From: Synergistaceae bacterium UBA4088
GTDB lineage: Bacteria > Synergistota > Synergistia > Synergistales > Thermovirgaceae
Direction: 5' to 3'
Assembly: GCA_002382605.1 (NCBI GenBank)
Contig: DFYG01000002.1
Span: 1-14,542 of the forward strand
Length of the DNA: 14,542 nt
In this document: positions 1 to 7,100 of the stretch, in pieces
How the letters are laid out: each line of letters opens with the position of its first letter
Position numbering within the stretch: the stretch's first letter is position 1
Program-made: the position numbers and the translations under genes
The notes under the pieces: model-generated
Databases searched by the model: none
The model's input: the letters and a program-made list of their open reading frames with translations, nothing else
Told to the model about the DNA's origin: nothing

Positions 1-370
1 TTGCGGCAGGGAAAGAGGCCGCAAACCTTCCCAGAACCGGGGGTACTGTATTTCCGCCCGCATATGGGGAGCATCCTAGAAAAAGAGTCCCACTTTCAAG
101 TGACTGAAGATTTTTTATCCTGCTTTCCAGATCACCTATCCTGTCGAGGATCTCCCTTGCGGTGGCATAAAGCAGACGGCCTTCAGGGGTCAGGCGTATC
201 CTGCGTTTTTGCCGATTGAAAAGGCTTACGCTGAAATGAGACTCGAGACTTGCGATATGCTGGCTGACAGAAGGCTGGGAAACAAAGAGCCTCTCGGCGG
301 CCAGGCGGAAAGACCCCTCCTCGACTACGCAGCAGAAAGAGTGAAGTTGAAAAAATGATATCAAAAGCAT
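1..370 (-). CDS. LysR-family transcriptional regulator, N-terminal part (runs off window at base 1)
   Basis: The minus strand from 370 down to base 1 is one open frame, partial at its 3' end. It starts with MLLISFFQLHSF and then shows the LysR winged-helix signature: EEGSFRLAAERLFVSQPSVS, followed by QHIASLE and LFNRQKRRIRLTPEGRLLYA, roughly residues 15-70. The linker helix follows and the first strand of the effector-binding domain begins (GTLFLGCSPYAGG). The start is uncertain. ATG at 370 has GAGG only about 3 nt away, whereas TTG at 364 has the same GAGG at about 8 nt and gives a family-typical N-terminus (MISFFQLHSF). It is divergent from the M20 hydrolase operon, the usual arrangement for a LysR regulator and its target; that it controls this operon is inference. 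The effector is unknown. Confidence 0.9.
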   Translation of the reverse strand, partial: MLLISFFQLHSFCCVVEEGSFRLAAERLFVSQPSVSQHIASLESHFSVSLFNRQKRRIRLTPEGRLLYATAREILDRIGDLESRIKNLQSLESGTLFLGCSPYAGGNTVPPVLGRFAASFPAA

Positions 371-489
371 TACCTCATTTCATAAGGTAAACCCTATCGT
401 TTATATCATAAAAGCTTTATTGATTATAATTGTAGAAACAATAAAATGGAAACGGATGAATCAGTTATCTCAAAAAAGCGGGTGCTGAT
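371..489. promoter_or_regulatory. Divergent promoter region with LysR-type inverted repeats
   Basis: This AT-rich 119-nt gap lies between the LysR gene and the M20 operon. Three dyads are visible. The first is ATAAGG-N4-CCCTAT (382-397). The second is a 20-bp imperfect palindrome centred on AAAGCTTT (405-424, 16 of 20 positions symmetric). The third is TTAT-N5-ATAA (417-429), which fits the T-N11-A LysR box. TATAAT at 425-430 is a perfect -10 for the plus strand, but no good -35 lies 16-18 nt upstream (best TTATAT, 401-406), as expected of an activator-dependent promoter. The T-N11-A box overlaps the -10. No factor binding is shown by the sequence itself. Confidence 0.5.
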
Positions 490-1686
490 GTGCTGAACGC
501 CGCACGTGAAAATGAACTGGTCAGATTATGCCAGGAATTTGTCCGCATTCCGAGTACCTCCGGGAACGAAAGGCAGATGGCTGTTTCCGTGAGAGATGCC
601 ATGCTCTCTCTCGGATTTGACAGTGCCGGCATCGATTCCTATGGAAACGTTACTGGCGTGGTCCAGTTAAATGAGAATGGGCCGACCCTCCTGCTTGAGT
701 CGCAGATGGACCATGTCGAAGTCGCGGACCCTTTTGAGTGGGAGTTCTACCCATTTGGAGGGATCCTGGATAAAGGCAGGATATATGGGAGGGGTACTAC
801 CGACCAGAAGGGAAGCCTTGCAGCTATGGTCTGTGCTGCGGCATTTCTCAGGGAGGACAACCCGCGGGGGTGCCGGGGCAAAATAGCAGTTGCGGCAACG
901 GTCCACCAGGAGCGCATGGAAGGAGCTTCCTCAAGGCTTGTAGACGGGAACCACCGCCCTGATTATGTCGTCTCTGGAGAGGCGTCCTCGCTCCGTATCG
1001 AGAGAGGCCAGAGAGGAAGAGCGGAAATAATCCTGGAAACCACAGGGAAGACAGCACATTCTGCTAACCCGGACTATGGTGTTAACGCGGCCAGCCACAT
1101 GATAAAGCTCATTTCAGTGATCATCGAGAAGTTCAAGCCCGTCTCTGACCCGTTTCTCGGGAAAGGGATACTGGAGCTTACCAGTCTTGTCTCCTATCCG
1201 GAAAAAGCCACCGGAGTGGTTCCCTCAAAATGCAGGGCCATCTTCGACAGGAGGCTTATCCTGAGCGAAACCCGCGAAGAAGTGCTTGGTCAGGTAAGGG
1301 AGATAATTGAAGAGACATCCAGAACCATTCCAGGGCTAAGGGCTGAGGTGCGTATAGCTCCGGCTGAGGAGAGATGTTATACGGGGGCCAGGATAAATGG
1401 TGAGCACTTTGTCCCAGCCTGGCGACTGGAGATAGACGATCCTTTTGTTGAAAAATGCTGTGAGGGCCTTAAGAGTGTTGGTCTTCCGGCTGCTGTTGCC
1501 GACAGCGCAGGTTTTGGCACCAACGGATGCTACTTCGGAGGAGTCAAAGGAGTTCCCACAATAGCCTTTGGTCCCTCGTCCCAGGATCTTGCCCATATTA
1601 CGGACGAGTACATTGAGGTTGACCAGCTGATCAAAGGCTGCAGGGGATATTACGGGATCGCAAGGTCGACCCTGAAGGAACAATAG
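490..1686 (+). CDS. M20-family hydrolase, YgeY-like, with altered active site
   Basis: This 398-residue protein is colinear with the next gene product and with the M20 (ArgE/DapE/YgeY) amidohydrolases, which hydrolyse N-acyl or N-carbamoyl amino acids or peptides using one or two metals. Visible motifs are the nucleophile region MDHVEVADPFEWEFYPFGG (73-91), GRGTTDQKG (100-108, bridging Asp105), GE (163-164), GQRGRAEI (173-180), lid His190 in GKTAHS, and C-terminal His369 in LAHITDEYIEVD. Two key residues differ from the family: the first metal-ligand His is Gln72 (ESQMD in place of GHMD) and the general-base Glu is Gln140 (VHQE in place of VHEE). It may be inactive, a structural or regulatory partner, or have changed chemistry. 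The start is GTG with a weak GGTG ribosome site; the ATG at 488 is out of frame. It is the first gene of the operon. Confidence 0.88.
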   Translation: MLNAARENELVRLCQEFVRIPSTSGNERQMAVSVRDAMLSLGFDSAGIDSYGNVTGVVQLNENGPTLLLESQMDHVEVADPFEWEFYPFGGILDKGRIYGRGTTDQKGSLAAMVCAAAFLREDNPRGCRGKIAVAATVHQERMEGASSRLVDGNHRPDYVVSGEASSLRIERGQRGRAEIILETTGKTAHSANPDYGVNAASHMIKLISVIIEKFKPVSDPFLGKGILELTSLVSYPEKATGVVPSKCRAIFDRRLILSETREEVLGQVREIIEETSRTIPGLRAEVRIAPAEERCYTGARINGEHFVPAWRLEIDDPFVEKCCEGLKSVGLPAAVADSAGFGTNGCYFGGVKGVPTIAFGPSSQDLAHITDEYIEVDQLIKGCRGYYGIARSTLKEQ

Positions 1687-1690
1687 ACTA

Positions 1691-1722
1691 AAATACCAGG
1701 AATAATATTTGAGGGGGTATTT
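1691..1722 (+). promoter_or_regulatory. Intercistronic hairpin overlapping the ribosome site of the second M20 gene
   Basis: AAATACC (1691-1697) and GGTATTT (1716-1722) form a perfect 7-bp inverted repeat with an 18-nt loop. The loop and 3' arm contain the GAGGGGG Shine-Dalgarno (1711-1717) of the downstream hydrolase. Such a stem could partly hide the ribosome site and tune the ratio of the two paralogs. The stem is AT-rich and weak, so the role is speculative. Confidence 0.3.
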
Positions 1723-1725
1723 CGA

Positions 1726-2922
1726 ATGCTTTCTGAAAAAAGGCAGGATATTCTGGTTGATCTCTGCAGAGAGATGATAAGGATCCCCAGCCCCTCCGGT
1801 TGCGAAGCCCGGGTGGCGTGTCTCATAGAAAAAACTATGGAGCAGAGTGGCTTCGATGAGGTTTCTGTAGATCGTTTCGGCAATGTTGTGGGCAAAATAG
1901 TCCTTGGTAAGGGGGGCAAGAGGATCCTGCTCGAAGGACATATGGACCATGTCGATGTCAGTGATCCCTCGATGTGGATCTATGACCCCTTTGGAGGAAC
2001 TCTCGTGAACGGGAAGATCTACGGAAGAGGTTCGACCGACATGAAGGGCAACCTTGCGGCGATGATCAAGGCCGCATCTTTCGTGAAAGAGGACCTTTCC
2101 GGCGAGCTTGACGGAGAGATCCTTGTTGGCGGTTGTGTGCACGAGGAGTGTTTCGAAGGAGTGGCATCGGAAGAAATAGCGAAAAACTTCAGACCCGATT
2201 ATGTCGTAATCGGAGAGCCCTCAGGCCTGACTCTCAAAAGAGGGCAGAGGGGCAGAGCTGAGATCCTTCTTGAGACATTCGGAAAGAATGCTCACTCATC
2301 GAATCCGTCGGTTGGAATAAATGCCGTCAAGAAGATGATGAAGGCGATCCTTGCCATTGAAAACGGCTTCACCCCGAAAAGACACCCTGTTCTGGGTGAG
2401 GGCATTCTGGAGGTTACGGACATAATATCCTCTCCCTACCCCGGAGCAAGCGTAGTCCCCGACAGGTGCAGCGCTACTTTTGACCGGCGGCTGCTTGAGA
2501 ATGAGACCAAAGAGGAAGTGCTGGGACAGGTACGTGATTTTCTTGCCCCGCTCATCGCCGATGATCCTCAGATGAAGGTTTCCGTCTCTCTTGCGAGAGG
2601 TGAAGAGAAGTGCTACACGGGAGAGACCATATCGGCAGAAAGGTTCGCCCCGGGCTGGATATTTCCCGAGGATTCCCCATTTGTCAAGGCTTCTCTGGAA
2701 GGCCTCAGGTCTGTCGGGCAGGATCCGGAGATCTCCCACTATTACTTCTGTACTAATGGAAGTTATTATGCCGGCAAGGCAGGGATCCCGACGGTAGGTT
2801 TCGGAGGGTCCCTGGAGACGCTGGCCCATGTGGACGACGAATACATTGAAGTTGATCATCTTGTGAAGGCTTGTGAGGGGTACTTCGGGATCATCCGTTC
2901 CGTCCTGGGGTTGAAGCAGTAA
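1726..2922 (+). CDS. M20-family metallohydrolase, YgeY-like, intact active site
   Basis: This 398-residue protein is about half identical by eye to the preceding gene product, with no gaps through the catalytic domain. It carries the full M20 set: His72 and Asp74 in EGHMDHVDV, Asp105 in GRGSTDMKG, Glu140-Glu141 in VHEE (general base and metal ligand), Glu164 in IGEPSG, lid-domain His190 in GKNAHS, and His368 in LAHVDDEYIEVD. The C-terminal KCYTGE and CTNGSYYAGKAGIPTVGFG blocks match the YgeY group, named for selenium-linked gene neighbourhoods; the exact substrate of that group is unsettled. It is probably cytoplasmic, releasing a free amino acid from an N-substituted one. The ATG has a strong GAGGGGG at 8-nt spacing. 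It lies 39 nt after the first copy and only 2 nt before the next gene. Confidence 0.92.
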   Translation: MLSEKRQDILVDLCREMIRIPSPSGCEARVACLIEKTMEQSGFDEVSVDRFGNVVGKIVLGKGGKRILLEGHMDHVDVSDPSMWIYDPFGGTLVNGKIYGRGSTDMKGNLAAMIKAASFVKEDLSGELDGEILVGGCVHEECFEGVASEEIAKNFRPDYVVIGEPSGLTLKRGQRGRAEILLETFGKNAHSSNPSVGINAVKKMMKAILAIENGFTPKRHPVLGEGILEVTDIISSPYPGASVVPDRCSATFDRRLLENETKEEVLGQVRDFLAPLIADDPQMKVSVSLARGEEKCYTGETISAERFAPGWIFPEDSPFVKASLEGLRSVGQDPEISHYYFCTNGSYYAGKAGIPTVGFGGSLETLAHVDDEYIEVDHLVKACEGYFGIIRSVLGLKQ

Positions 2923-2924
2923 AA

Positions 2925-4166
2925 ATGGCAAAACCCGAGATCCTGAAATGTGTTCTCTGCGGCAGGGAGTTCGATCCCGGATCATTGACCTATACCTGTC
3001 CGGACTGCGGTCCTGACGGAACCCTGGATGTCCTCTACGACTACGATGAAGCAAAGAGCAGGATCAGCCGGAGAACCCTTTCGGAGGATCGTACGAACAC
3101 CCTCTGGAGATACAGGGAGATCCTTCCTGTTGCAGAAGAAGAGAACATCCTTCCCCTATCCGTGGGATGGACCCCGTTGTACCGGGCAACTTCACTGGCT
3201 GATGAATACGGGATAAAAGAGCTTTTCGTAAAGGATGACGGCCGGAACCCTACGGGTTCCCTGAAGGACAGGGCCAGTGCGGTCGGGATCGCGAAGGCTC
3301 TCGAATTCCGGCAGAGTTCTGTCGCCTGTGCTTCTACGGGTAATGCAGCCAGCTCGCTCTCCGGTTTTGCCGCAGTTGCGTGCCTCAAGAGCTTTATTTT
3401 TGTTCCGCAGTCCGCTCCCGCGGCCAAGGTTGCACAGCTTCTTGTCTATGGAGCAGAGGTGATCCTGGTCAAGGGGGATTACGAAGAAACATTCAACCTT
3501 GCGACAGCGGCGATAGAAAAATGGGGATGGTACAATCGCAATTGCGCCATAAACCCCTACCTTGTAGAGGGCAAAAAAACCTGTGCCATGGAGATAGCCG
3601 AACAGTTGGGCTGGAACGTTCCGGATATCGTTATGGTGTCCGTTGGCGACGGCTGCATAATCAGCGGGATATACAAGGGTTTCTCGGATCTTTTGGAACT
3701 TGGCATTATCGGCAGTATTCCCCGGATCATTGGTGTCCAGGCGGAAGGAGCCTCCCCGCTTTTCGATGCTGTAAATGGTGGACTGACGAAAGTTAAGTTT
3801 GGTCCCGCAGATACCATCGCCGACAGCATTTCGGTGGGAGCTCCCAGGAACTGGGCGAAAGCCCTCAGGGCGGTAAGGAACAGCCGGGGGGACATGGTCA
3901 CCGTATCCGACCGGGAGATCCTGGATGCCATTCCCGAACTCGCCCGGAAGACCGGGGTCTTTGCGGAACCTGCGGCTGCCGCTTCCTTCGCAGGATTCAA
4001 AAAAACAGCGATCACCGGGAAAATAGGCACTGAAGCGAGGGTCGCGGTCATCGTGACAGGCAACGGCCTCAAGGACATTTCTTCCGCCCGCAAGTCGGTC
4101 GGGAAACCGTTGGAAGTAGAGCCGAATATTGAAGAACTGTCAAAGGTCCTGAAGCCCTGGATCTGA
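2925..4166 (+). CDS. Threonine-synthase-like PLP enzyme with N-terminal zinc ribbon
   Basis: This is a 413-residue fold-type II PLP enzyme of the threonine synthase (ThrC) family. An N-terminal ribbon has Cys9-Cys12 and Cys25-Cys28. Next come VGWTPL (80-85), the PLP-lysine motif [10 protein letters not shown] (Lys114), the substrate loop ASTGNAASS (136-144), [11 protein letters not shown] (209-219) and [11 protein letters not shown]. Family threonine synthases typically read GSFKDR and VGNGG; here they are GSLKDR and VGDGC (240-244, the PLP-phosphate loop). The true reaction may therefore be another beta- or gamma-elimination or replacement rather than O-phosphohomoserine to threonine. No homoserine kinase or dehydrogenase lies nearby. 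The gene begins 2 nt after the upstream stop without a strong ribosome site, suggesting translational coupling. The family call is firm; the substrate is not. Confidence 0.85.
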   Translation: MAKPEILKCVLCGREFDPGSLTYTCPDCGPDGTLDVLYDYDEAKSRISRRTLSEDRTNTLWRYREILPVAEEENILPLSVGWTPLYRATSLADEYGIKELFVKDDGRNPTGSLKDRASAVGIAKALEFRQSSVACASTGNAASSLSGFAAVACLKSFIFVPQSAPAAKVAQLLVYGAEVILVKGDYEETFNLATAAIEKWGWYNRNCAINPYLVEGKKTCAMEIAEQLGWNVPDIVMVSVGDGCIISGIYKGFSDLLELGIIGSIPRIIGVQAEGASPLFDAVNGGLTKVKFGPADTIADSISVGAPRNWAKALRAVRNSRGDMVTVSDREILDAIPELARKTGVFAEPAAAASFAGFKKTAITGKIGTEARVAVIVTGNGLKDISSARKSVGKPLEVEPNIEELSKVLKPWI

Positions 4167-4200
4167 TCAGTATCAGACTCAATTGAGAGGGGAGATCCAG

Positions 4201-5457
4201 ATGTTCGGAAAAGGCAGTGAAATGCTTAGAAAAGTCGACCCCGCCATTGCGGCGATAATCGATTCCGAAATGAAACGTGAGCGTGAAGGCATCGAACTGA
4301 TAGCTTCGGAAAATGTAGTGTCTCCGGCTGTCCTTGCTGCTATGGGATCGGTACTGACAAACAAATATGCTGAAGGCTATCCCGGGAAAAGATATTACGG
4401 AGGATGTGAAGTTGTCGACCAGGCTGAGAACCTTGCCAGGGAAAGAGCAAAAAAACTCTTCGGGTGCGATCACGTTAATGTTCAACCTCACTCAGGCTCC
4501 CAGGCAAACATGGCCGTATATTTTTCGGTTCTCAAGCCCGGGGATACGATACTGGCAATGGATCTTTCCCACGGAGGGCACCTGACTCATGGAAGTCCCG
4601 TAAACTTTTCGGGTCAGCTTTACAACGTGGTCTCCTACGGAGTTTCCAGAGAGAGCGAGACCATCGATTTTGATCAGGTCGCTGCGCTGGCAAGGGAGCA
4701 CAGCCCCAGAATGATCGTGTGCGGAGGGAGCGCCTACCCGAGGACGATCGACGCATCACGATTCAGCGAGATCGCAAAAGATGCCGGAGCCTGGCTCCTT
4801 TTTGATATAGCCCATATTGCGGGACTGGTAGCCACGGGTAATCATCCCGATCCGGTGCCATACTGCGATTTTGTCACCACCACGACGCACAAGACCCTTC
4901 GCGGCCCCAGGGGCGGGATGATAATGTGCCGGGAAGAATTTGCCAAAGCCGTGGACAAGGCCGTCTTTCCGGGAATGCAGGGCGGCCCCCTTATGCACGT
5001 GATCGCCTCCAAGGCAGTTGCCTTCGAGGAAGCGCTGGGTCCCGATTTCAAGAGTTACCAGGATAAGATAGTTTCCAATGCAAAAGCCATGGCCGTTGCG
5101 CTTCTTGAGAGGGATTTCAGGCTTGTCTCCGGAGGCACGGACAATCACCTCATCCTTGTCAATCTTGAGAACAAGGGTATTACGGGCAAGGATCTTGAAA
5201 TTGCTCTCGACAAAGCCGGTATAACAGTTAACAAAAACACTGTTCCTTTCGAAACGAGAAGCCCCTTTATTACGAGCGGTATCCGGATCGGAACCCCTGC
5301 GGTCACAACAAGGGGTTTCGGGGAAGCAGAGATGAATATGCTGGCAGGGTGGATCGACAGGACTGCCAGGGACCCTGAAGACGAAAAAAGGATCGCGGAG
5401 GTCCGTGCCGAAGTTCTGGAACTGTGCGGGAAATTCCCCCTTTACGCAGGATATTGA
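4201..5457 (+). CDS. glyA: Serine hydroxymethyltransferase (glycine hydroxymethyltransferase)
   Basis: This 418-residue fold-type I PLP enzyme interconverts serine plus THF and glycine plus 5,10-methylene-THF; the family can also cleave threonine-like hydroxyamino acids. Diagnostic blocks are [10 protein letters not shown] (32-41), [15 protein letters not shown] (54-68), [10 protein letters not shown] (94-103), [10 protein letters not shown] (201-210, cofactor-binding Asp and His) and [14 protein letters not shown] (226-239, PLP Lys231). Length matches bacterial GlyA (about 417). The ATG at 4201 is chosen because GGGGAG sits 6 nt upstream; the in-frame TTG at 4183 would put that ribosome site inside the coding region. 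It lies 34 nt after the threonine-synthase-like gene. With fhs and folD downstream it suggests serine, glycine and one-carbon interconversion as the core of the operon. Confidence 0.97.
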   Translation: MFGKGSEMLRKVDPAIAAIIDSEMKREREGIELIASENVVSPAVLAAMGSVLTNKYAEGYPGKRYYGGCEVVDQAENLARERAKKLFGCDHVNVQPHSGSQANMAVYFSVLKPGDTILAMDLSHGGHLTHGSPVNFSGQLYNVVSYGVSRESETIDFDQVAALAREHSPRMIVCGGSAYPRTIDASRFSEIAKDAGAWLLFDIAHIAGLVATGNHPDPVPYCDFVTTTTHKTLRGPRGGMIMCREEFAKAVDKAVFPGMQGGPLMHVIASKAVAFEEALGPDFKSYQDKIVSNAKAMAVALLERDFRLVSGGTDNHLILVNLENKGITGKDLEIALDKAGITVNKNTVPFETRSPFITSGIRIGTPAVTTRGFGEAEMNMLAGWIDRTARDPEDEKRIAEVRAEVLELCGKFPLYAGY

Positions 5458-5477
5458 AATAAAGGAGAGATGCCGGA

Positions 5478-6941
5478 ATGATAGATCTGACCATGCACGA
5501 AGAACAGCTGGAACGAACGGTAAAGAGAGCCAAAGAAAGGAATATTGTAATTCCTACCTTTGAGCAGATGAAAGACCCGAAAAAAATCCCCGTAGAGATC
5601 AAAGAAAAACTAAAAGATGTCGGACTGTGGGATATAAACAGCCTGAACCTCTTCAGGATCACCTGGAAGAACGAGCCTGTACAGACGGGCGGACTTTACG
5701 GGGATGTAAATTTACTCGAACTCCCGAAAGAGATCACGGGTGTTGACGCACGGATCGTGGCTCTTGCAGGCAAGTGGTTCCCGACAGGCTCTCACAAGGT
5801 TGGCCCCACTCTGGGCTGCCTTGTACCGAGGCTGGTCACCGGCCAGTTCGACCCGACAACACAGAAAGCGATCTGGCCTTCCACAGGCAACTACTGCAGG
5901 GGAGGGGCGTACAATTCACAGCTGCTCGCGTGCGATTCGATAGCCATTCTTCCGGAAGGGATGAGCAGGGAGAGGTTTGACTGGCTCAGAAAGGTGGCAG
6001 GAGAAGTAATAGCCACGCCGGGAAGTGAAAGCAACGTCAAGGAGATATTCGACAAGACCTGGGAACTGAAAAGGACGAGAAAGGACGTTGTGGCTTTCAA
6101 CCAGTTCGAAGAATTCGGGAATTATCTCTGGCATCATGAAGTCACCGGCTCGGCAGTAGAAGAGGGATTCAAACTGGTCGCCGGACCTGGAGACAGATTC
6201 TTCGGGGTGGCCTTCACGTCGGGATCAGGCGGAACCCTTGCGGCGGGCGATTATATGAAAAAGGTCTTCCCTACATCGAAGATCGCTGTCGGTGAGGCAC
6301 TGCAGTGCCCGACCCTGCTTCATAACGGTTTTGGAGCCCACAGGATAGAGGGGATCGGGGACAAGCATGTTCCCTGGATCCACAACGTAAAGAACACCGA
6401 TATGGTAATAGATGTAGATGATTCTGACAGCATGGCCATGATACGCCTATTCAACGAGCCCGCCGGGAAAGCCTCCCTTGCTTCCAGGGGGGTATCGGAA
6501 GAACTGATCCGGCAGCTCCCCCTCATGGGGATCTCAAGCGCAGCAAACGTCATAATGGCGATAAAGATGGCAAAATACTACGAACTGACCGGTAAGGATA
6601 TCATTTTCACTGTTTTTACGGATTCAATGGATATGTATGGTTCCAGGTTGAAGGAGATGGAGCAGGAGCTCGGCGATTACAGCAATGTTGATGCCGCAGT
6701 GGACTTCAATCGCAGCATCCTCGGACTCGGTACGGACTGGATGAAGGAACTGAACTACTACGACAGGAAGACCATACACAACCTCAAATACTATACCTGG
6801 ATCGAGCAGCAGGAGAGGGAAGTGGATGAGCTGAACGCTCAGTGGTATGACGCGGAAGATTACTGGGGACGCATCCCCGGGTTGGCATCAAAGATCGATG
6901 AAAAGATCAGAAAATTCAACGAAATGACTGGACTGCTTTGA
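5478..6941 (+). CDS. TrpB/cysteine-synthase-like PLP-dependent enzyme, function unassigned
   Basis: This 487-residue fold-type II PLP protein has the TrpB-style lysine motif FPTGSHKVG (101-109, Lys107), a substrate-binding loop WPSTGNYCRGG (133-143), a glycine-rich phosphate loop FTSGSGGTLAAG (247-258) and a cysteine-synthase-like block AHRIEGIGDKHVPW (287-300). It is longer than cysteine synthase (about 310) or TrpB (about 400), with an N-terminal extension of some 60-90 residues and a charged, aromatic C-terminal tail. It resembles proteins often labelled only as PLP-dependent subunit beta. The reaction cannot be read from the sequence; beta-elimination or beta-replacement on serine, cysteine or a diamino acid is a reasonable guess from the fold. 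AAAGGAG lies about 10 nt before the ATG, and the gap to glyA is 20 nt. I do not see the usual small alpha partner next to it. Confidence 0.85.
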   Translation: MIDLTMHEEQLERTVKRAKERNIVIPTFEQMKDPKKIPVEIKEKLKDVGLWDINSLNLFRITWKNEPVQTGGLYGDVNLLELPKEITGVDARIVALAGKWFPTGSHKVGPTLGCLVPRLVTGQFDPTTQKAIWPSTGNYCRGGAYNSQLLACDSIAILPEGMSRERFDWLRKVAGEVIATPGSESNVKEIFDKTWELKRTRKDVVAFNQFEEFGNYLWHHEVTGSAVEEGFKLVAGPGDRFFGVAFTSGSGGTLAAGDYMKKVFPTSKIAVGEALQCPTLLHNGFGAHRIEGIGDKHVPWIHNVKNTDMVIDVDDSDSMAMIRLFNEPAGKASLASRGVSEELIRQLPLMGISSAANVIMAIKMAKYYELTGKDIIFTVFTDSMDMYGSRLKEMEQELGDYSNVDAAVDFNRSILGLGTDWMKELNYYDRKTIHNLKYYTWIEQQEREVDELNAQWYDAEDYWGRIPGLASKIDEKIRKFNEMTGLL

Positions 6942-6985
6942 TCCTGATGGCCTCAAAAGATCCGTGGAGAACTCCCGACAGAGGG

Positions 6986-7015
6986 TATACATAACAGTGA
7001 CCTTTGCTGGATAAT
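6986..7015 (+). promoter_or_regulatory. Possible internal promoter ahead of fhs
   Basis: TATACA (6986-6991, 4 of 6 to the -35 consensus) and GATAAT (7010-7015, 5 of 6 to the -10) are separated by 18 nt. They lie in the 159-nt gap (6942-7100), the only large gap in the operon. A weak GGGG/CCCC hairpin lies between it and the fhs ribosome site. I looked for glycine, ZTP and THF riboswitch cores in this gap and did not find a convincing one. Confidence 0.3.
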
Positions 7016-7100
7016 GTTCAATGTCTTTAAGCAGAACGTATCTTTAGGAACCGAAAGGGGTACATTTCCCCCTATAAGAGAGAAGGAGGATTCAGGAAAA

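Noticed and set aside
1..219. Open frame of 72 codons on the plus strand
   Set aside because: It is antisense to the well-supported LysR gene, and its sequence resembles no family.
1336..2142. 268-codon minus-strand open frame across both M20 genes
   Set aside because: It spans the end of one conserved gene and the start of the next on the opposite strand; composition is that of an antisense shadow and no motif is seen.
2296..3054. 252-codon minus-strand open frame
   Set aside because: It lies antisense to the second M20 gene and the start of the threonine-synthase-like gene, with no recognisable domain.
4178..4187. CTCAATTGAG palindrome between the threonine-synthase-like gene and glyA
   Set aside because: It is only 10 bp, not part of a larger hairpin, and expected by chance at this length.
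5470..5481. Mini-ORF ATG CCG GAA TGA overlapping the start of the TrpB-like gene
   Set aside because: The ribosome site is too close to this ATG and correctly spaced for the real start at 5478; no sign of a leader peptide.
6942..7100. Glycine, ZTP or THF riboswitch upstream of fhs
   Set aside because: Fragments such as ACCGAAAGGGG and GACAGAGGG recall glycine-riboswitch pieces but occur in the wrong order and without the pairing; no ZTP or THF core is visible.
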